Assembly (NCBI GenBank): GCA_023445495.1
Contig: JAEXLC010000164.1
Coordinates: 1-13,493, forward strand
From: Pseudomonadota bacterium
GTDB lineage: Bacteria; Pseudomonadota; Alphaproteobacteria; Sphingomonadales; Sphingomonadaceae
Reading direction: 5' to 3'
DNA: 13,493 bases
Under the pieces are notes generated by a model that had not been told where the DNA came from, did not search any database, and saw nothing but the letters and a program-made list of their open reading frames with translations. Positions 12,771 to 13,493 of the stretch are shown piece after piece (position 1 is the first letter of the stretch; every line of letters starts with the position of its first letter). Position numbers and translations under genes: made by a program.

Positions 12771-13493
12771 CAGCGAATGCAGCTGTCCAGCCCGTCGCCG
12801 CGCACCGTGCCGATGCGGGCGGTGATCGCATTGCCATAGCGCCGGGTGAAGCCGCGCGGATCGATGGCGGCGCGCTTCTTCGGCAGGGGCAGGACGGCGG
12901 CGATCTGGGCCGCCTCGCGCGGGCTCAGTTGCGACGCGTCATGCTTGAAATAGCGCATCGCGCCGGCATTGACGCCATAGGTGCCGATCCCCGTCTCCGC
13001 GACGTTGAGATAGACTTCCATGATCCGGCGCTTGCCCCAGATATTCTCGATCAGCACCGTGAAATAGGCCTCAAGCGCCTTGCGGGCATAGCCGCCGCCC
13101 TGGAACAGGAAGACGTTCTTGGCGGTCTGCTGGCTGATCGTCGAGCCGCCGCGGATCTTCTTCTTGCCGGTGGCATTGCGGGCATAGGCCTGCTCGATCG
13201 CGGTGAAATCGAAACCGTGATGCGCGCAGAAACGCGCATCCTCGGCAGCGATCGCGGCACGCGGCATGTTCGGATCGATCCGGTCGATCGACATCCAGCG
13301 CTTGGTGACGCCGTGGCCCTCGACGATGTCGCCGATCTGCGTCCAGGTGATCGGCGGGGGCACGAACTTGTAGACCACCACCATGCCGACCGAGACGGCG
13401 ATGAAGAGCAGGATCGCCTTGAGGATCCAGAACAGGATGCGGCGAAGCAGCGGCTTGCGCGGGCGTTCTGCTTTCCCCGGCGAAGGCCGGGGC
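12770..13493 (-). CDS. mtgA: Monofunctional peptidoglycan glycosyltransferase MtgA (5' end cut by window)
   Basis: A GT51 enzyme that polymerises lipid II into glycan strands at the inner membrane, without a transpeptidase domain. Motifs, in order: AAEDARFCAHHGFD with the catalytic Glu; KKIRGGSTISQQTAKN; RKALEAYFT; and MEVYLNVAETG with the second catalytic Glu, then GTYGVNAGAMRYF and LSPREAAQIAAVLP. Reading upstream of the Met at 13384, the frame stays open to the window edge and gives a basic stretch (ERPRKPLLRR) and a membrane helix (ILFWILKAILLFIAVSVGM). The true start therefore lies beyond 13493, and the Met at 13384 is internal to the anchor. No ATG, GTG or TTG codon is seen in that extension. 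Confidence 0.95.
   Translation of the reverse strand, partial: PRPSPGKAERPRKPLLRRILFWILKAILLFIAVSVGMVVVYKFVPPPITWTQIGDIVEGHGVTKRWMSIDRIDPNMPRAAIAAEDARFCAHHGFDFTAIEQAYARNATGKKKIRGGSTISQQTAKNVFLFQGGGYARKALEAYFTVLIENIWGKRRIMEVYLNVAETGIGTYGVNAGAMRYFKHDASQLSPREAAQIAAVLPLPKKRAAIDPRGFTRRYGNAITARIGTVRGDGLDSCIR
13475..13492. repeat. Short palindrome CCCCGGC-GAAG-GCCGGGG at the right edge
   Basis: A 7-bp perfect inverted repeat with a 4-nt spacer. The core is the same CCCCGGC/GCCGGGG as in the 1199–1279 element and resembles a common sphingomonad intergenic repeat. Here it falls within the open mtgA frame (encoding PRPSPG or the like), so it may be chance coding sequence. The window ends before its full extent can be seen. 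Confidence 0.4.

Noticed and set aside
1..13493. CRISPR array, tRNA, insertion sequence, phage or toxin–antitoxin genes
   Set aside because: No regularly spaced repeats, cloverleaf, transposase or integrase motifs were seen on either strand.

Overview
The window looks like chromosomal DNA of a sphingomonad alphaproteobacterium, most likely Sphingomonas in the strict sense. The evidence is high GC throughout, several TTG and GTG starts, an SRP RNA–dnaX–ybaB block, a DUF2093-type protein, and intergenic palindromes of the 'CCCCGGC…GCCGGGG' kind. A predicted route to homospermidine, the hallmark polyamine of that genus, also fits. No phage, transposase, CRISPR array or tRNA was seen. All genes look intact except mtgA, which runs off the right edge.

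Layout, left to right. (1) 49–2541, minus strand: a polyamine pair, ornithine decarboxylase followed by a deoxyhypusine-synthase-like enzyme, separated by an 81-bp imperfect palindrome. The decarboxylase is preceded by a leader in which an 11-bp hairpin buries its ribosome-binding site and a 21-codon open frame crosses the hairpin. (2) 2694–5666, plus strand: a threonine/serine dehydratase-like enzyme, two very small membrane proteins, a secreted alpha/beta hydrolase, a DUF2093-like protein and a four-helix membrane protein. (3) 5671–6327, minus: a cytosolic alpha/beta hydrolase with glycine in place of its nucleophile serine. (4) 6425–8921, plus: two tandem cysteine desulfurases and an adrenodoxin-type [2Fe-2S] ferredoxin, joined by ATGA overlaps. 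(5) 8918–9406, minus: a GNAT acetyltransferase. (6) 9601–9828: a small secreted Arg/His/Tyr-rich peptide with a terminator hairpin. (7) 9900–12032: SRP RNA with its own promoter, then dnaX and ybaB. (8) 12091–12375: a single-helix membrane protein with a heptad-like tail. (9) 12378 to the edge, minus: mtgA followed by a coupled Nudix hydrolase.

How the genes fit together. Ornithine decarboxylase makes putrescine. The deoxyhypusine-synthase homologue has no eIF5A substrate in a bacterium, so it probably joins small polyamines, giving homospermidine. The desulfurase pair and ferredoxin point to sulfur mobilisation and Fe–S assembly or electron supply, although no scaffold genes lie in the window. 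SRP RNA, DnaX and YbaB are housekeeping. The most notable regulatory structure is the decarboxylase leader. The most notable protein anomalies are the serine-less hydrolase and the tandem desulfurases. No stretch longer than 300 bases lacks a gene.
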